A stretch of DNA of 64,000 bases. It comes from Ectorhizobium quercum. GTDB taxonomy: Bacteria; Pseudomonadota; Alphaproteobacteria; Rhizobiales; Rhizobiaceae. The position numbers were made by a program, and so were the translations under genes. The stretch spans positions 1 through 64,000 of the forward strand of contig NZ_JANFPI010000006.1 of NCBI RefSeq assembly GCF_026552795.1, given 5' to 3'. Within the stretch, counting starts at the first letter, position 1, and each line of letters begins with the position of its first letter. The notes under the pieces were generated by a model. That model did no database searches and was not told where the DNA came from. It saw only the letters and a program-made list of their open reading frames with translations. Shown one piece after another: positions 51,917 to 60,225 of this stretch.

Positions 51917-54261
51917 GCAAGAAACCGCGCGACCCGATTTCCAGCGCCGGCCGCAGGGCCGGCGGCACGTTTCGCGCGGATGCCGCTCCGCAAGATGTGA
52001 TCGTCCACGGTGCCGTGCCGCCGCGCGAGATTCTCCTGCGCTTCATCGCCGACCATCCGGACAAGGCCTCCAAGCGCGAGATTTCCAAGGCGTTCGGCCT
52101 GAAGGGCGCGGCCCGCGTCGAGCTGAAGGACCTGCTGCGCGATCTGGAGGACGAGGGTCTCCTGCAAAAGAGCCGCAAGTCTCTGATCCGCCCGGGCGCG
52201 CTGCCGCCCGTGACCGTTCTCGACATCACCACCCGCGACAAGGACGGCGAACTGATCGCCCGCCCGGCGGAATGGCCGGAGGAAAACGGCGTTGCCCCCG
52301 CGGTGCTGATCCGCCAGTCCTCCGGCGGCGAACGCGGACGCACCAAGGCCCCGACGGCCGGGCTCGGGGACCGGATCGTCGCCAAGATCTTCCCGTCCAA
52401 GGACCGGACGGGCCCCGCCTACACCGCCCGCGTCATCAAGATCATCGACAAGAACCGCAACGCCTCGCTCGGCGTCTTCCGCACGATGCCGGGCGGCGCG
52501 GGCCGCCTCGTTCCGATCGACCGGCGCGGCGAGGAAATGGCCATCGACCCGGATTCCACCGGCGAGGCGAAGGACGGCGATCTCGTTTCCGTCGAGGTCA
52601 CGCGCGGCGGACGCTACGGGCTGGCGCGCGCCAGGGTGCTGACCGTCGTCGGCTCGGTCGCCTCGGAAAAGGCGATCTCCATGATCGCCATCCACGACCA
52701 CGGCATCCCTTACATCTTCCCGCAGCCGGTGCTCGATGCCGCGGCGGCCGCGGAACCGGCGCCGATGAAGGACCGCGAGGACTGGCGGCACGTTCCGCTC
52801 GTCACCATCGACCCCGCCGATGCGAAGGACCATGACGACGCGGTCTACGCGGAGCCAGACCCCTCGCCCGACAATCCCGGCGGCGTGATCGTCACCGTCG
52901 CCATTGCCGACGTCTCCTGGTATATCCGCCCCGGCAGCGCCATAGACCGCGAGGCGCTGAAGCGCGGCAATTCCGTCTATTTCCCGGATCGCGTCGTGCC
53001 AATGCTGCCGGAGCGCATTTCCAACGACCTGTGTTCCCTGCGCGAGGGCGAGAACCGCCCGGCATTGGCCGTGCGCATGGTGTTCTCGAAGGAGGGCCGC
53101 AAGGCGAGCCATACCTTCCACCGCGTCATGATGAAGAGCGCGGCCAAGCTTTCCTACCAGCAGGCGCAGGCCGCCATCGACGGCAGGCCGGACGACAAGA
53201 CCGGCCCGCTGCTCGATCCGGTCCTCAAGCCGCTCTGGGCGGCCTACGCCATCCTCAGGACCGGCCGCGACCGCCGCCAGCCGCTCGATCTCGACATGCC
53301 GGAGCGCAAGATCCTGCTGAAGCCGGATGGCACCGTCGACCGGGTGTTCGTGCCGGAGCGTCTCGACGCGCACAAGCTGATCGAGGAAATGATGATCCAG
53401 GCGAACGTCGCCGCTGCCGAAACGCTGGAAAAGCGCCGCCAGCCGCTGATCTACCGCGTGCATGACGCGCCCTCGCTCGCCAAGCAGGAGACGCTGCGCG
53501 AGTTCCTCGCCACGCTCGACATCCCGATGGCCCGGGGCGGACAGGTGCGCGCCAATTCGTTCAACGGCATCCTGGCACGCGCCGCGGATACGCCGCACCA
53601 GACGATGGTCAACGAAATGGTGCTGCGCTCGCAGAGCCAGGCCGTCTACAGCCCGGAGAACATCGGTCATTTCGGCCTGAACCTGATGAAATACGCCCAC
53701 TTCACCTCGCCGATCCGCCGCTATGCCGACCTGATCGTCCATCGCGCGCTGGTCGGCTCGCTGGGGCTCGGCGAAGGTGGCATCACGCCCGACGAGGAAG
53801 CCGGCCTCGACGATATCGCGGCCGAAATCTCGACGTTCGAACGCCGGGCGATGGCCGCCGAACGCGACACGGTGAACCGCCTCGTCGCCCATCATCTGGC
53901 AGGCCGCATCGGCGAGAGCTTCCAGGGCCGCGTGTCCGGCGTGATCAAGGCAGGACTGTTCGTCTCGCTGCCCGAGTACGGCGCCGACGGCTTCGTGCCG
54001 GTCTCGACGCTCGGCATGGACTATTTCATCTACGACGAGGCACATCAGGCACTGACCGGCGAGAAGACGGGGCTCGGCTACAGGCTTGGCGACAGTGTCG
54101 ACGTGAAGCTCGCCGAAGCGCTGCCGCTGGCCGGCGCGCTGCGTTTCGAGATGCTGAGCGAGGGCCGCAAGATGCCCGCCGCCACGCGGTCGTTCCACAA
54201 ATCGACCCGGCGGGGCGGGCCGAAACAGCCCGGAACCCGCCCGCCGCGAGGGCGCCGCTAG
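51913..54261 (+). CDS. rnr: Ribonuclease R
   Basis: A 782-residue processive 3'-5' exoribonuclease of the RNB family that degrades structured RNA. An N-terminal winged-helix region (residues 35-90, RFIADHPDKASKREISKAFG) and cold-shock domains precede the catalytic RNB domain with the metal motif TIDPADAKDHDDAVYAE, and a C-terminal S1 domain is at FQGRVSGVIKAGLFVSLPEYG. It ends in a basic tail (RGGPKQPGTRPPRGRR). The start (GTG at 51913) overlaps the topA stop by four bases. A RIME element begins immediately at its stop. Confidence 0.96.
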   Translation: MSKKPRDPISSAGRRAGGTFRADAAPQDVIVHGAVPPREILLRFIADHPDKASKREISKAFGLKGAARVELKDLLRDLEDEGLLQKSRKSLIRPGALPPVTVLDITTRDKDGELIARPAEWPEENGVAPAVLIRQSSGGERGRTKAPTAGLGDRIVAKIFPSKDRTGPAYTARVIKIIDKNRNASLGVFRTMPGGAGRLVPIDRRGEEMAIDPDSTGEAKDGDLVSVEVTRGGRYGLARARVLTVVGSVASEKAISMIAIHDHGIPYIFPQPVLDAAAAAEPAPMKDREDWRHVPLVTIDPADAKDHDDAVYAEPDPSPDNPGGVIVTVAIADVSWYIRPGSAIDREALKRGNSVYFPDRVVPMLPERISNDLCSLREGENRPALAVRMVFSKEGRKASHTFHRVMMKSAAKLSYQQAQAAIDGRPDDKTGPLLDPVLKPLWAAYAILRTGRDRRQPLDLDMPERKILLKPDGTVDRVFVPERLDAHKLIEEMMIQANVAAAETLEKRRQPLIYRVHDAPSLAKQETLREFLATLDIPMARGGQVRANSFNGILARAADTPHQTMVNEMVLRSQSQAVYSPENIGHFGLNLMKYAHFTSPIRRYADLIVHRALVGSLGLGEGGITPDEEAGLDDIAAEISTFERRAMAAERDTVNRLVAHHLAGRIGESFQGRVSGVIKAGLFVSLPEYGADGFVPVSTLGMDYFIYDEAHQALTGEKTGLGYRLGDSVDVKLAEALPLAGALRFEMLSEGRKMPAATRSFHKSTRRGGPKQPGTRPPRGRR

Positions 54262-54318
54262 AGCATTTCCGCATTTCCGGACGCAAAACCGCTCAACATC
54301 TTGCCGGAAATGCTTTGA
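54260..54318. repeat. RIME-like element starting at the rnr stop codon
   Basis: TAGAGCATTTCCGCATTTCC and TTGCCGGAAATGCTTTGA form a long inverted repeat with ACGCAAAACCGC between. The first bases coincide with the rnr TAG. The element at 62841 begins in the same way at the stop of the L,D-transpeptidase gene. Confidence 0.7.
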
Positions 54319-54344
54319 ACGCGAAGCCGTGCGGAGGGTCGGGC

Positions 54345-55007
54345 TTGCAGGACCACGAGAAAAGGGACGAGGCGGCGAAGCCGGCCTATCTCAGACCGCG
54401 CGACGCCGCCGCGCTGGTGCTGATCGATCGTTCCGCCGCCCGCCCGCGGGTCCTGATGGGAAAACGCTCGAGCCGCCATGTATTCATGCCGGAGGCCTAC
54501 GTCTTCCCCGGTGGCAAATGCGATGCCGGCGACCATGCCCTGCCCTTCTGCGCCGATCTCCATCCCGCCGTGATGGCACGGCTGCGCAGCGCACCGCCCG
54601 CCGGCCTGAGCGCCGCGCGCGGCCGGGCGCTGGCGCTGGCGGCCCTGCGGGAGCTGGAAGAGGAAACGGGCATCGCCGCCGCCGCTCCAGCGGACCTGTC
54701 CGGCCTGCGGCTTGCGGCCCGCGCCATCACACCGCCGGGCTACGTCCGACGCTACGACACGCGCTTCTTCGTCGCATTTGCGGACGAGGCCGGACTGGAC
54801 CCCGCTGCCGCCCGCGATTCCGACGAGCTGCACGATATCCGCTGGCTTGACATCGACACGGATTCTTGTCTCAACATCCCCGCGATCACCCGCACCGTGC
54901 TCCTGGATGTCAGGGCGCTCCTGAAGGCCCGCCCGGCCCTGTCTCCGACGGAACCGGTCCCGTTCTACCGCATGCTTCGCGGACGCGCCGTCCGTTCTTT
55001 TCTCTGA
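54345..55007 (+). CDS. NUDIX hydrolase with split Nudix box
   Basis: A 220-residue hydrolase of the Nudix superfamily. The box is interrupted: AYVFPGGKCDAGDHALPF is followed by an insert of about 35 residues, then ALAALRELEEETGIAAAAP with the catalytic R-E-x-x-E-E-x-G. The insert is typical of NUDT7/NUDT19-like proteins, some of which act on CoA derivatives; the substrate here is unknown. The TTG at 54345 was chosen because GGAGGG lies seven bases upstream; no ATG fits. A possible TTG at 54315 lies inside the RIME element. Confidence 0.8.
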   Translation: MQDHEKRDEAAKPAYLRPRDAAALVLIDRSAARPRVLMGKRSSRHVFMPEAYVFPGGKCDAGDHALPFCADLHPAVMARLRSAPPAGLSAARGRALALAALRELEEETGIAAAAPADLSGLRLAARAITPPGYVRRYDTRFFVAFADEAGLDPAAARDSDELHDIRWLDIDTDSCLNIPAITRTVLLDVRALLKARPALSPTEPVPFYRMLRGRAVRSFL

Positions 55008-55020
55008 GGTTTCCCGGCAC

Positions 55021-56208
55021 ATGAAGCAGGTCAAGACGCTCGACGACCAGAGGGCTGTCGAAACCATCCACTGGCCCTCGCTGGCCGCCGCCATGTCGGC
55101 CATCACGGCGGTCGGCATCGCCATCGGCCTCGGCCTGCCGCTGCTGTCCATCATCCTGGAGAAGCGCGGCATATCCTCGACCCTGATCGGCCTCAATTCG
55201 GCGATGGCCGGGATTGCCGCGATGGTCGCCGCGCCGCTGACCACCTGGCTCGCGCACCGGTTCGGTGTCGCCACCGTCATGCTCTGGGCCATCGTGATGT
55301 CGACCGTCAGCGGCATGGGCTTCTATTACGCGGAGAATTTCTGGTACTGGTTTCCGCTGCGCCTCGCCTTTCACGGCGCGATCACCACGCTGTTCGTACT
55401 GTCCGAATTCTGGATCAACACCGCCGCCCCGTCCTCCCGGCGCGGGCTGGTGCTCGGCATCTACGCCACCGTCCTGTCCATCGGCTTCGCGATGGGGCCG
55501 CTGATCTTTTCCTTAACCGGCAGCGAGGGCATCCTGCCGTTCCTGATCGCCGGCGGCGCGATACTCTCCGCCGCCATTCCCATATTCATCGCCCGCCGGG
55601 AAAGCCCGCGCCTCGGCGAAGCCGCGGAACACCATTTCTTCCGCTATATCCTGCTGGTGCCGACGGCAACCATCGCGGCCTTCGTGTTCGGCGCGGTGGA
55701 GGCTGGAGGGCTGTCGCTCTTCCCGATCTATGCGACGCGCGAGGGCTTCACCGAGGCGCAGGCGGCGCTGCTGCTGACCGTCATGGGCATCGGCAACATG
55801 GTGTTCCAGATCCCGCTCGGCATGATCTCCGACCGCATGGGCGACCGCAGGCCGCTGCTTGCCGTCATGGCGGTCGTCGGCTTTGTTGGCTCGCTCTGCC
55901 TGCCGCTGCTGACCGGCAACTGGATGCTGATGGCGGCGGTGCTGCTCTTCTGGGGCGGCAGCGTCTCCGGCCTCTACACGATCGGCCTTGCCCATCTCGG
56001 CTCCAGACTCAGGGGCTCCGACCTCGCCAATGCCAATGCCGCCTTCGTTTTCTGCTATGCCGTCGGCACCGTCGGCGGGCCGCAGGGAATAGGCGCAGCG
56101 ATGGACGTGACGGGCAATGACGGTTTTGCCTGGGCGATTGCCGCCTTTTTTGCCCTCTATGTGGGCGTTTCCGTGGCTCGTCTGCTTTTCCGGCCAAAAC
56201 AGACTTGA
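55021..56208 (+). CDS. MFS transporter, 12-helix
   Basis: A 395-residue major facilitator superfamily carrier with about twelve membrane helices, of the YcaD/sugar-drug type. The first helix begins AMSAITAVGIAIGLGLPLLS; the central cytoplasmic loop follows ARRESPRLGEAAEHHFFRYI. Basic cytoplasmic loops such as ISDRMGDRRPLLAVM between helices fit the family consensus. The transported compound is unknown. It begins 13 bases after the NUDIX gene, so the two may share an operon. Confidence 0.85.
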   Translation: MKQVKTLDDQRAVETIHWPSLAAAMSAITAVGIAIGLGLPLLSIILEKRGISSTLIGLNSAMAGIAAMVAAPLTTWLAHRFGVATVMLWAIVMSTVSGMGFYYAENFWYWFPLRLAFHGAITTLFVLSEFWINTAAPSSRRGLVLGIYATVLSIGFAMGPLIFSLTGSEGILPFLIAGGAILSAAIPIFIARRESPRLGEAAEHHFFRYILLVPTATIAAFVFGAVEAGGLSLFPIYATREGFTEAQAALLLTVMGIGNMVFQIPLGMISDRMGDRRPLLAVMAVVGFVGSLCLPLLTGNWMLMAAVLLFWGGSVSGLYTIGLAHLGSRLRGSDLANANAAFVFCYAVGTVGGPQGIGAAMDVTGNDGFAWAIAAFFALYVGVSVARLLFRPKQT

Positions 56209-56232
56209 CTTTTCGGGCGCGATTTGTAGTTT
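56205..56232 (+). promoter_or_regulatory. Putative promoter of rpmG
   Basis: TTGACT at 56205-56210 and TAGTTT at 56227-56232 are separated by 16 bases, and the rpmG ATG is 68 bases downstream. The -35 overlaps the last codons of the MFS gene. The -10 is poor, so this is a suggestion only. Confidence 0.4.
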
Positions 56233-56299
56233 CCGGCCAGATTTCGCCGTGGGCCACACGCCGTCCACGGCTTCATTTTTAAGCTAAAGGCAAACGACC

Positions 56300-56467
56300 A
56301 TGGCGAAAGCAACGACCATCAAGATCAAGCTGCTCTCGACGGCTGACACCGGCTTCTTCTACGTCACGACGAAGAACAGCCGCACGATGACCGACAAGAT
56401 GACCAAGACCAAGTACGACCCGGTCGTCAAGAAGCACGTCGAGTTCAAGGAAGCCAAGATCAAGTAA
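56300..56467 (+). CDS. rpmG: 50S ribosomal protein L33
   Basis: A 55-residue ribosomal protein of the large subunit. The sequence [20 protein letters not shown] and the later [20 protein letters not shown] match alphaproteobacterial L33. There are no zinc-binding cysteines, as is usual in this group (the zinc-free type). The ribosome site AAAGG precedes the ATG by 10-14 bases. It is monocistronic, ended by a terminator. Confidence 0.97.
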   Translation: MAKATTIKIKLLSTADTGFFYVTTKNSRTMTDKMTKTKYDPVVKKHVEFKEAKIK

Positions 56468-56485
56468 TTCCTGATCCGTGGCTTT

Positions 56486-56522
56486 GCAAAAGGGCGCGGC
56501 CTGCCGGTCGCGCCCTTTGCTT
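56486..56522 (+). terminator. Terminator of rpmG
   Basis: AAAGGGCGCGACC-type arms (AAAGGGCGCGGCC and GGTCGCGCCCTTT) enclose a short loop about 20 bases after the rpmG stop, with a short T-run. It is a convincing intrinsic terminator. Confidence 0.8.
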
Positions 56523-56610
56523 TGGGCCGGTGCGCCCTTCCGGTTCGATGCGGCTTTCCGTTCCGAATTGCGTCCACGACGAGAGAGACCGGTTCCCCGG
56601 CAAACGGACA

Positions 56611-56652
56611 TCAAAAAGCGCCGCAACCCTTTCGGGCGCGGCGCTTTTTGAT
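56611..56652. terminator. Second strong bidirectional terminator-like hairpin
   Basis: AAAAAGCGCCGC is mirrored by GCGGCGCTTTTT around a loop of about 13 bases, giving a 12-bp stem with A- and T-runs on both flanks. On the minus strand it would end the small membrane ORF described below; on the plus strand it backs up the rpmG terminator. Confidence 0.75.
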
Positions 56653-56813
56653 AAGGGGTCGGCCGGCACGCAACCGTGGCACGAGGAACCAGGTATATTT
56701 TGCGAACCAGCCGACCAGCCCCACGACCCAGGAGATGCGGCGGACCTGAGCATCATGGGGTAACTGTTCGACGTCTCGATCTTGAGCCGTCCTATGATGA
56801 GAACGTCGCTCAT
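56611..56813 (-). pseudogene. Small membrane-protein ORF, probably frameshifted
   Basis: One minus-strand frame from ATG 56813 reads MSDVLIIGRLKIE, while the next frame reads, without a start codon, QVRRISWVVGLVGWFAKYTW followed by FLVPRLRAGRPLIKKRRA, a plausible membrane helix with a basic tail. A single base change near 56765-56775 would join the two into a protein of about 65 residues. The reading frame ends at 56611 within the terminator stem. It may be a decayed gene, a shorter protein starting at GTG 56724, or coincidence. Confidence 0.3.
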
Positions 56814-56820
56814 TTCCCGA

Positions 56821-57325
56821 AAAAAATCAACGCTTTCTTAACGTGAAAAAATTTTAATCTTTTTTCATGGTTAAAGATGGCAGGCCTTTAACTCCAATCC
56901 CGAAGTAAATCCGCTTCCACACCGTGTAAAATTCGCATTTTTACCAGGGAAGCAAAACTAAATTTTCCGCTTTAACGATAGACAACCCCATACATTCCGG
57001 TATTTTCAATAGTTTAGCAAAATCAAGCCCTTGAAAACAACGCATGAATAACGGAAATTCAACTTGGGACAACCGCCCGACCAATGCCTGCGGTTGCACT
57101 CTATACGTGCCAATATATCGAGGGTGACTTTTGGGGATTGTTACGCAGGGGCAAAGAACGGAACATTCGCCGCATCTCAGCCCCTGTCAATTGTCGCAAC
57201 ATTCTGGCAGAATTGCGGAGAAAATGGGCTTTATCCACAGGCTGCCGCCTCATCCCGCGGTCATCGCAAGCCAAAATCGCGCAATGTCATCCCGTTGTAT
57301 CGAAATCGCATCAGCGGTTTGATTC
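56821..57325. other. AT-rich intergenic region upstream of the rpmG-side ORF and past pleD
   Basis: About 505 bases without a convincing gene, markedly richer in A and T than the rest of the window up to about 57060, with many A/T tracts (AAAAAATTTTAATC, GTAAAATTCGCATTTTTACC). The latter is an imperfect inverted repeat. It lies between the small minus-strand ORF and the 3' end of pleD. No tRNA, riboswitch or known small RNA is recognisable. Confidence 0.4.
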
Positions 57326-58699
57326 TCAGGCAGCGGCGGCCACGACGCGATTGCGACCCATGTTCTTCGCCTCGTAGAGCGCCTCGTCGGCCTGCTTGAA
57401 CAACCGTTCCGGGGTATGAGTTTCATCACCTATGGTTGCAATCCCCAGCGAGGCCGTGACATTCACCCGCAGGTCGCTGCCGCGCAGGGCGAACGGCGTT
57501 CCCTCGATGCTCAGGCGCAATCGCTCGGCCACCGACACGGCGGCTTCCCGGTCCGTATCCGGCATGACGACGACGAACTCCTCGCCACCGAAACGACAGG
57601 CGAGATCGGCGCCGCGCACCGCGCCGCGGATGCGCGCCGCGAACTGCCTCAGCACCTCGTCGCCGGCATCGTGGCCATACATGTCGTTGATGCTCTTGAA
57701 GCGGTCTATATCGGCGATGCACACAGACAGGGCACGGCCGCGGGCCGTCGCACGCGCGAACAGCGTCTTGATATGGTTGTCCAGATAGCGGCGGTTGCTC
57801 AGTCCCGTCAGCGGATCGGTGATGGCCAGTTCCATCGTCTGCTGAAGTCCGGCACGCAGCCGGTCGTTGTAGCGCTTGCGGCGGATCTGCGTCAGCGACC
57901 GCGCGATCAGCTCGTTCGGATCAATCGGGCGGGAAATGTAATCGTTGACGCCGAGGTCGAAGGCGCGGACGACCTGTTCGTCCGCGCCCTGCTCCGTCAC
58001 CAGAAGGACGGGAATGAAGCGGGTGCGTTCCAGCGAGCGCAGCTGCGAGCACAGGCGCAGCGGATCGTAGTCTTCGAAATTCGAATTGACGATCACCAGA
58101 TCGAAATTCGATTCCGCCGCCTCGAACACTGCCGCCTGCGGGTCGGACATAGGCATGACCGACGCGATCGGCTTGAGCGTCTTGACGATCCGTTCCTGCG
58201 ACGTGCCGCGCCCGTCGACGAGAAGGATCCGCCCCCCCTCGTCCACCCGTTCGTCGGCCAGCTTCATCAGGTCGTCCATGCCCACTTTCCGGGCGGTCTC
58301 GGCCCTGATGCGCAGCTCGTCGCTGAGCGTCTTGAGGCGCATGAGGCTCTTGACCCGGGAAATGAGCTGAAGATCGTTGACGGGCTTGGTGAGGAAATCG
58401 TCGGCGCCGGCCTTGAGGCCGCGGACGCGGTCGGACGGCTGGTCGAGCGCCGTCACCATCACCACCGGGATATGCGCGGTGCGCGGATTGAGCTTCAGCC
58501 GCTGGCACACCTCGAAGCCGTCGATGCCGGGCATCATGACGTCCAGCAGGACCAGATCGACCTGGGTCGAATCGCAGATTTCCAGCGCGCGATGACCGTT
58601 CTCGGCCGTCAGCACCTCGAAATACTCCGCCAGAAGACGCGCTTCGAGCAGTTTCACGTTGGCGGGAATATCGTCCACGACCAGAATGCGTGCCGTCAT
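57326..58699 (-). CDS. pleD: PleD-type response regulator with diguanylate cyclase output
   Basis: A 457-residue cytoplasmic enzyme making cyclic di-GMP. The first receiver domain begins RILVVDDIPANVKLLEARLL with the phosphoaccepting aspartate in VDLVLLDVMMPGIDG; a second, adapter receiver domain spans about residues 150-280. The GGDEF domain has the active GGEEF in ACRFGGEEFVVVMPD and the inhibitory site RxxD (RGAD) five residues before it, so product feedback is expected. The start at 58699 fits PleD. It is immediately downstream of divK, 19 bases away, as in Caulobacter, where DivK and PleD share kinases and control the swarmer-to-stalked transition. Confidence 0.95.
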   Translation of the reverse strand: MTARILVVDDIPANVKLLEARLLAEYFEVLTAENGHRALEICDSTQVDLVLLDVMMPGIDGFEVCQRLKLNPRTAHIPVVMVTALDQPSDRVRGLKAGADDFLTKPVNDLQLISRVKSLMRLKTLSDELRIRAETARKVGMDDLMKLADERVDEGGRILLVDGRGTSQERIVKTLKPIASVMPMSDPQAAVFEAAESNFDLVIVNSNFEDYDPLRLCSQLRSLERTRFIPVLLVTEQGADEQVVRAFDLGVNDYISRPIDPNELIARSLTQIRRKRYNDRLRAGLQQTMELAITDPLTGLSNRRYLDNHIKTLFARATARGRALSVCIADIDRFKSINDMYGHDAGDEVLRQFAARIRGAVRGADLACRFGGEEFVVVMPDTDREAAVSVAERLRLSIEGTPFALRGSDLRVNVTASLGIATIGDETHTPERLFKQADEALYEAKNMGRNRVVAAAA

Positions 58700-58718
58700 G
58701 CTCCTACCTCGACACTCA

Positions 58719-59090
58719 TCATGCGTCTCCGAGATACGTCTTGATGGTTTCGATGAACTTGGGAACCGAGATCGGTTTCGAAACATAGGCCTCGCAACCG
58801 CCCTGGCGAATGCGTTCCTCGTCGCCCTTCATCGCGAAAGCGGTGACGGCAATCACGGGAATCACATGCAGTTCATCGTCTTCCTTGAGCCATTTCGTCA
58901 CTTCGAGACCTGAAACTTCCGGGAGCTGGATATCCATCAGAATGAGATCCGGGCGGTGCTTGCGGGCCAGATCGAGCGCTTCCATGCCGTTGCGCGTCTG
59001 AATGGTCGTGTACCCGGACGCCTCGATCAGGTCGCGAAAGAGCTTCATATTAAGCTCGTTGTCCTCTACAATCAAAACCTGCTTGGGCAT
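58719..59090 (-). CDS. divK: Single-domain response regulator DivK
   Basis: A 123-residue receiver-only protein starting [20 protein letters not shown]. The phosphorylation site is Asp53 in [13 protein letters not shown], with the conserved Thr in IAVTAFAM and Lys in YVSKPIS. DivK is a hub of the alphaproteobacterial cell cycle, phosphorylated by PleC/DivJ-type kinases and controlling CtrA. The ATG at 59090 gives the standard length. It is operonic with pleD and divergent from a DUF3572 gene. Confidence 0.95.
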   Translation of the reverse strand: MPKQVLIVEDNELNMKLFRDLIEASGYTTIQTRNGMEALDLARKHRPDLILMDIQLPEVSGLEVTKWLKEDDELHVIPVIAVTAFAMKGDEERIRQGGCEAYVSKPISVPKFIETIKTYLGDA

Positions 59091-59181
59091 ACCTGATGTC
59101 CTTCGATCGCGCAGCATCGCACGTCTCCACGGCGAGCACGCTATCTTTATTTGGTTGAGAAACAGTAATTCCGGCAAGCAT

Positions 59182-59490
59182 ATGATCAGCAAGTTCAAAA
59201 ACATTCGTTCCGCCGATCCGGAACCGGAAATACTGGCCCTCACCATTCTTGCCTGGCTTTCCGAGGAACCGGAACTTCTGTCCCGCTTTCTGGCGCTGAG
59301 CGGCTTGCAGCTTTCCCAGATCGCCGCCGTCGCCCGCGAACCGGCCTTCCTCGGCGGCGTTGTGGATTTCCTCATGGGCAACGAAGCCGATCTCCTGCGC
59401 TTCGCCGCGGCCACCGGCACCCGCCCCGAAGCAGTCGGCGAGGCATGGCAGCGCCTTTGCGGTGGCGGCCTCGATTCCGGCCAGATCTAA
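59182..59490 (+). CDS. DUF3572 protein
   Basis: A 102-residue protein of the DUF3572 family, conserved in Rhizobiales. It is helical, with two conserved stretches: [20 protein letters not shown] and [20 protein letters not shown], then [17 protein letters not shown]. Function unknown. The ATG at 59182 was chosen on the family start. It is eight bases upstream of a HAD-like gene on the same strand. Confidence 0.87.
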   Translation: MISKFKNIRSADPEPEILALTILAWLSEEPELLSRFLALSGLQLSQIAAVAREPAFLGGVVDFLMGNEADLLRFAAATGTRPEAVGEAWQRLCGGGLDSGQI

Positions 59491-59498
59491 AGACCGTT

Positions 59499-60179
59499 AT
59501 GAGCGAAACCCTGCCCGATCTCGAACATATCAGGCTCGGCGACCGGCCTCTCGCGGTCTTCGACGTCGATGACGTGGTGCTTCAGTTCATCGTGCCCTTC
59601 GAAGCCTATCTGGCGAGCATGGGCTTGCGGCTTGTGCCACGCTCCTTCCGTCTTTCCGGCAATATCGTCCGTCACGAAACCGGCGAGGCGTTGCCGGAAG
59701 CCGATATCAAGGCCACGATCCTCGGCTTCTTCGATACGCAGGAAACGTGGCAGACGCCGTTTGCTGAGGCGGCGGGCACCCTGAACGCGCTTTCGACATC
59801 GGCCGACATCGTTTTCCTGACCGCCATGCCGCCGCGCTATGCCGGGCAGCGCCGGCGCTTGCTCGATTCCTTCGGCCTTCCCTATCCACTGATCGCCACC
59901 GAAAATCCGAAGGGGCCGGTGGTGGAGCGGCTTCACGCCGGCCGGCCGCTGCCGCTCGCCTTCGTGGACGACATGGTTCGAAACCTGCAATCCGTCGCCG
60001 ACCACGCGCCGCAGAGCCTGCGCCTGCATATGGTGCCCGAATCGGCCATTCACCGGCATGCGCCGCGCGCGCCGGAAAGCCTCGCACGCCTGTGCGGCTG
60101 GACCGATATCGCCGGCCTGCTGGCCATGCATTTCGCGCAGGACGGCACGGAACCGTCACGGGCGGCCTTGCCGACCTGA
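59499..60179 (+). CDS. HAD-superfamily-like hydrolase
   Basis: A 226-residue protein with a HAD-like motif I variant in PLAVFDVDDVVLQFIVPFEA (DxDxV) at residues 17-30, a motif II-like IVFLTAMPPRYAGQRRRLLD, and PLAFVDDMVRNLQSVADHAP for motif IV. The spacing fits a HAD phosphatase with a small cap, and its substrate is unknown. It starts eight bases after the DUF3572 gene, so they are co-transcribed. Its stop precedes the SOS box of dinB by about 24 bases. Confidence 0.8.
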   Translation: MSETLPDLEHIRLGDRPLAVFDVDDVVLQFIVPFEAYLASMGLRLVPRSFRLSGNIVRHETGEALPEADIKATILGFFDTQETWQTPFAEAAGTLNALSTSADIVFLTAMPPRYAGQRRRLLDSFGLPYPLIATENPKGPVVERLHAGRPLPLAFVDDMVRNLQSVADHAPQSLRLHMVPESAIHRHAPRAPESLARLCGWTDIAGLLAMHFAQDGTEPSRAALPT

Positions 60180-60202
60180 CGGTGGCGGCATAAGGTGAAT
60201 TT

Positions 60203-60217
60203 GTTCAACTTATGTTC
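60203..60217 (+). promoter_or_regulatory. Alphaproteobacterial SOS (LexA) box of dinB
   Basis: GTTCAACTTATGTTC matches the direct-repeat box GTTC-N7-GTTC used by LexA in alphaproteobacteria. It lies nine bases before the dinB start, where bound LexA would block transcription or initiation. Confidence 0.85.
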
Positions 60218-60225
60218 CGGCGACG

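Noticed and set aside
54315..54344. Earlier TTG start for the NUDIX gene at 54315
   Set aside because: It lies within the RIME element and has no ribosome site, while GGAGGG precedes the TTG at 54345.
56821..57060. CtrA-type TTAA-N7-TTAA sites in the AT-rich spacer
   Set aside because: Several TTAA and TTAAC half-sites occur but none has the proper spacing for a confident CtrA box.
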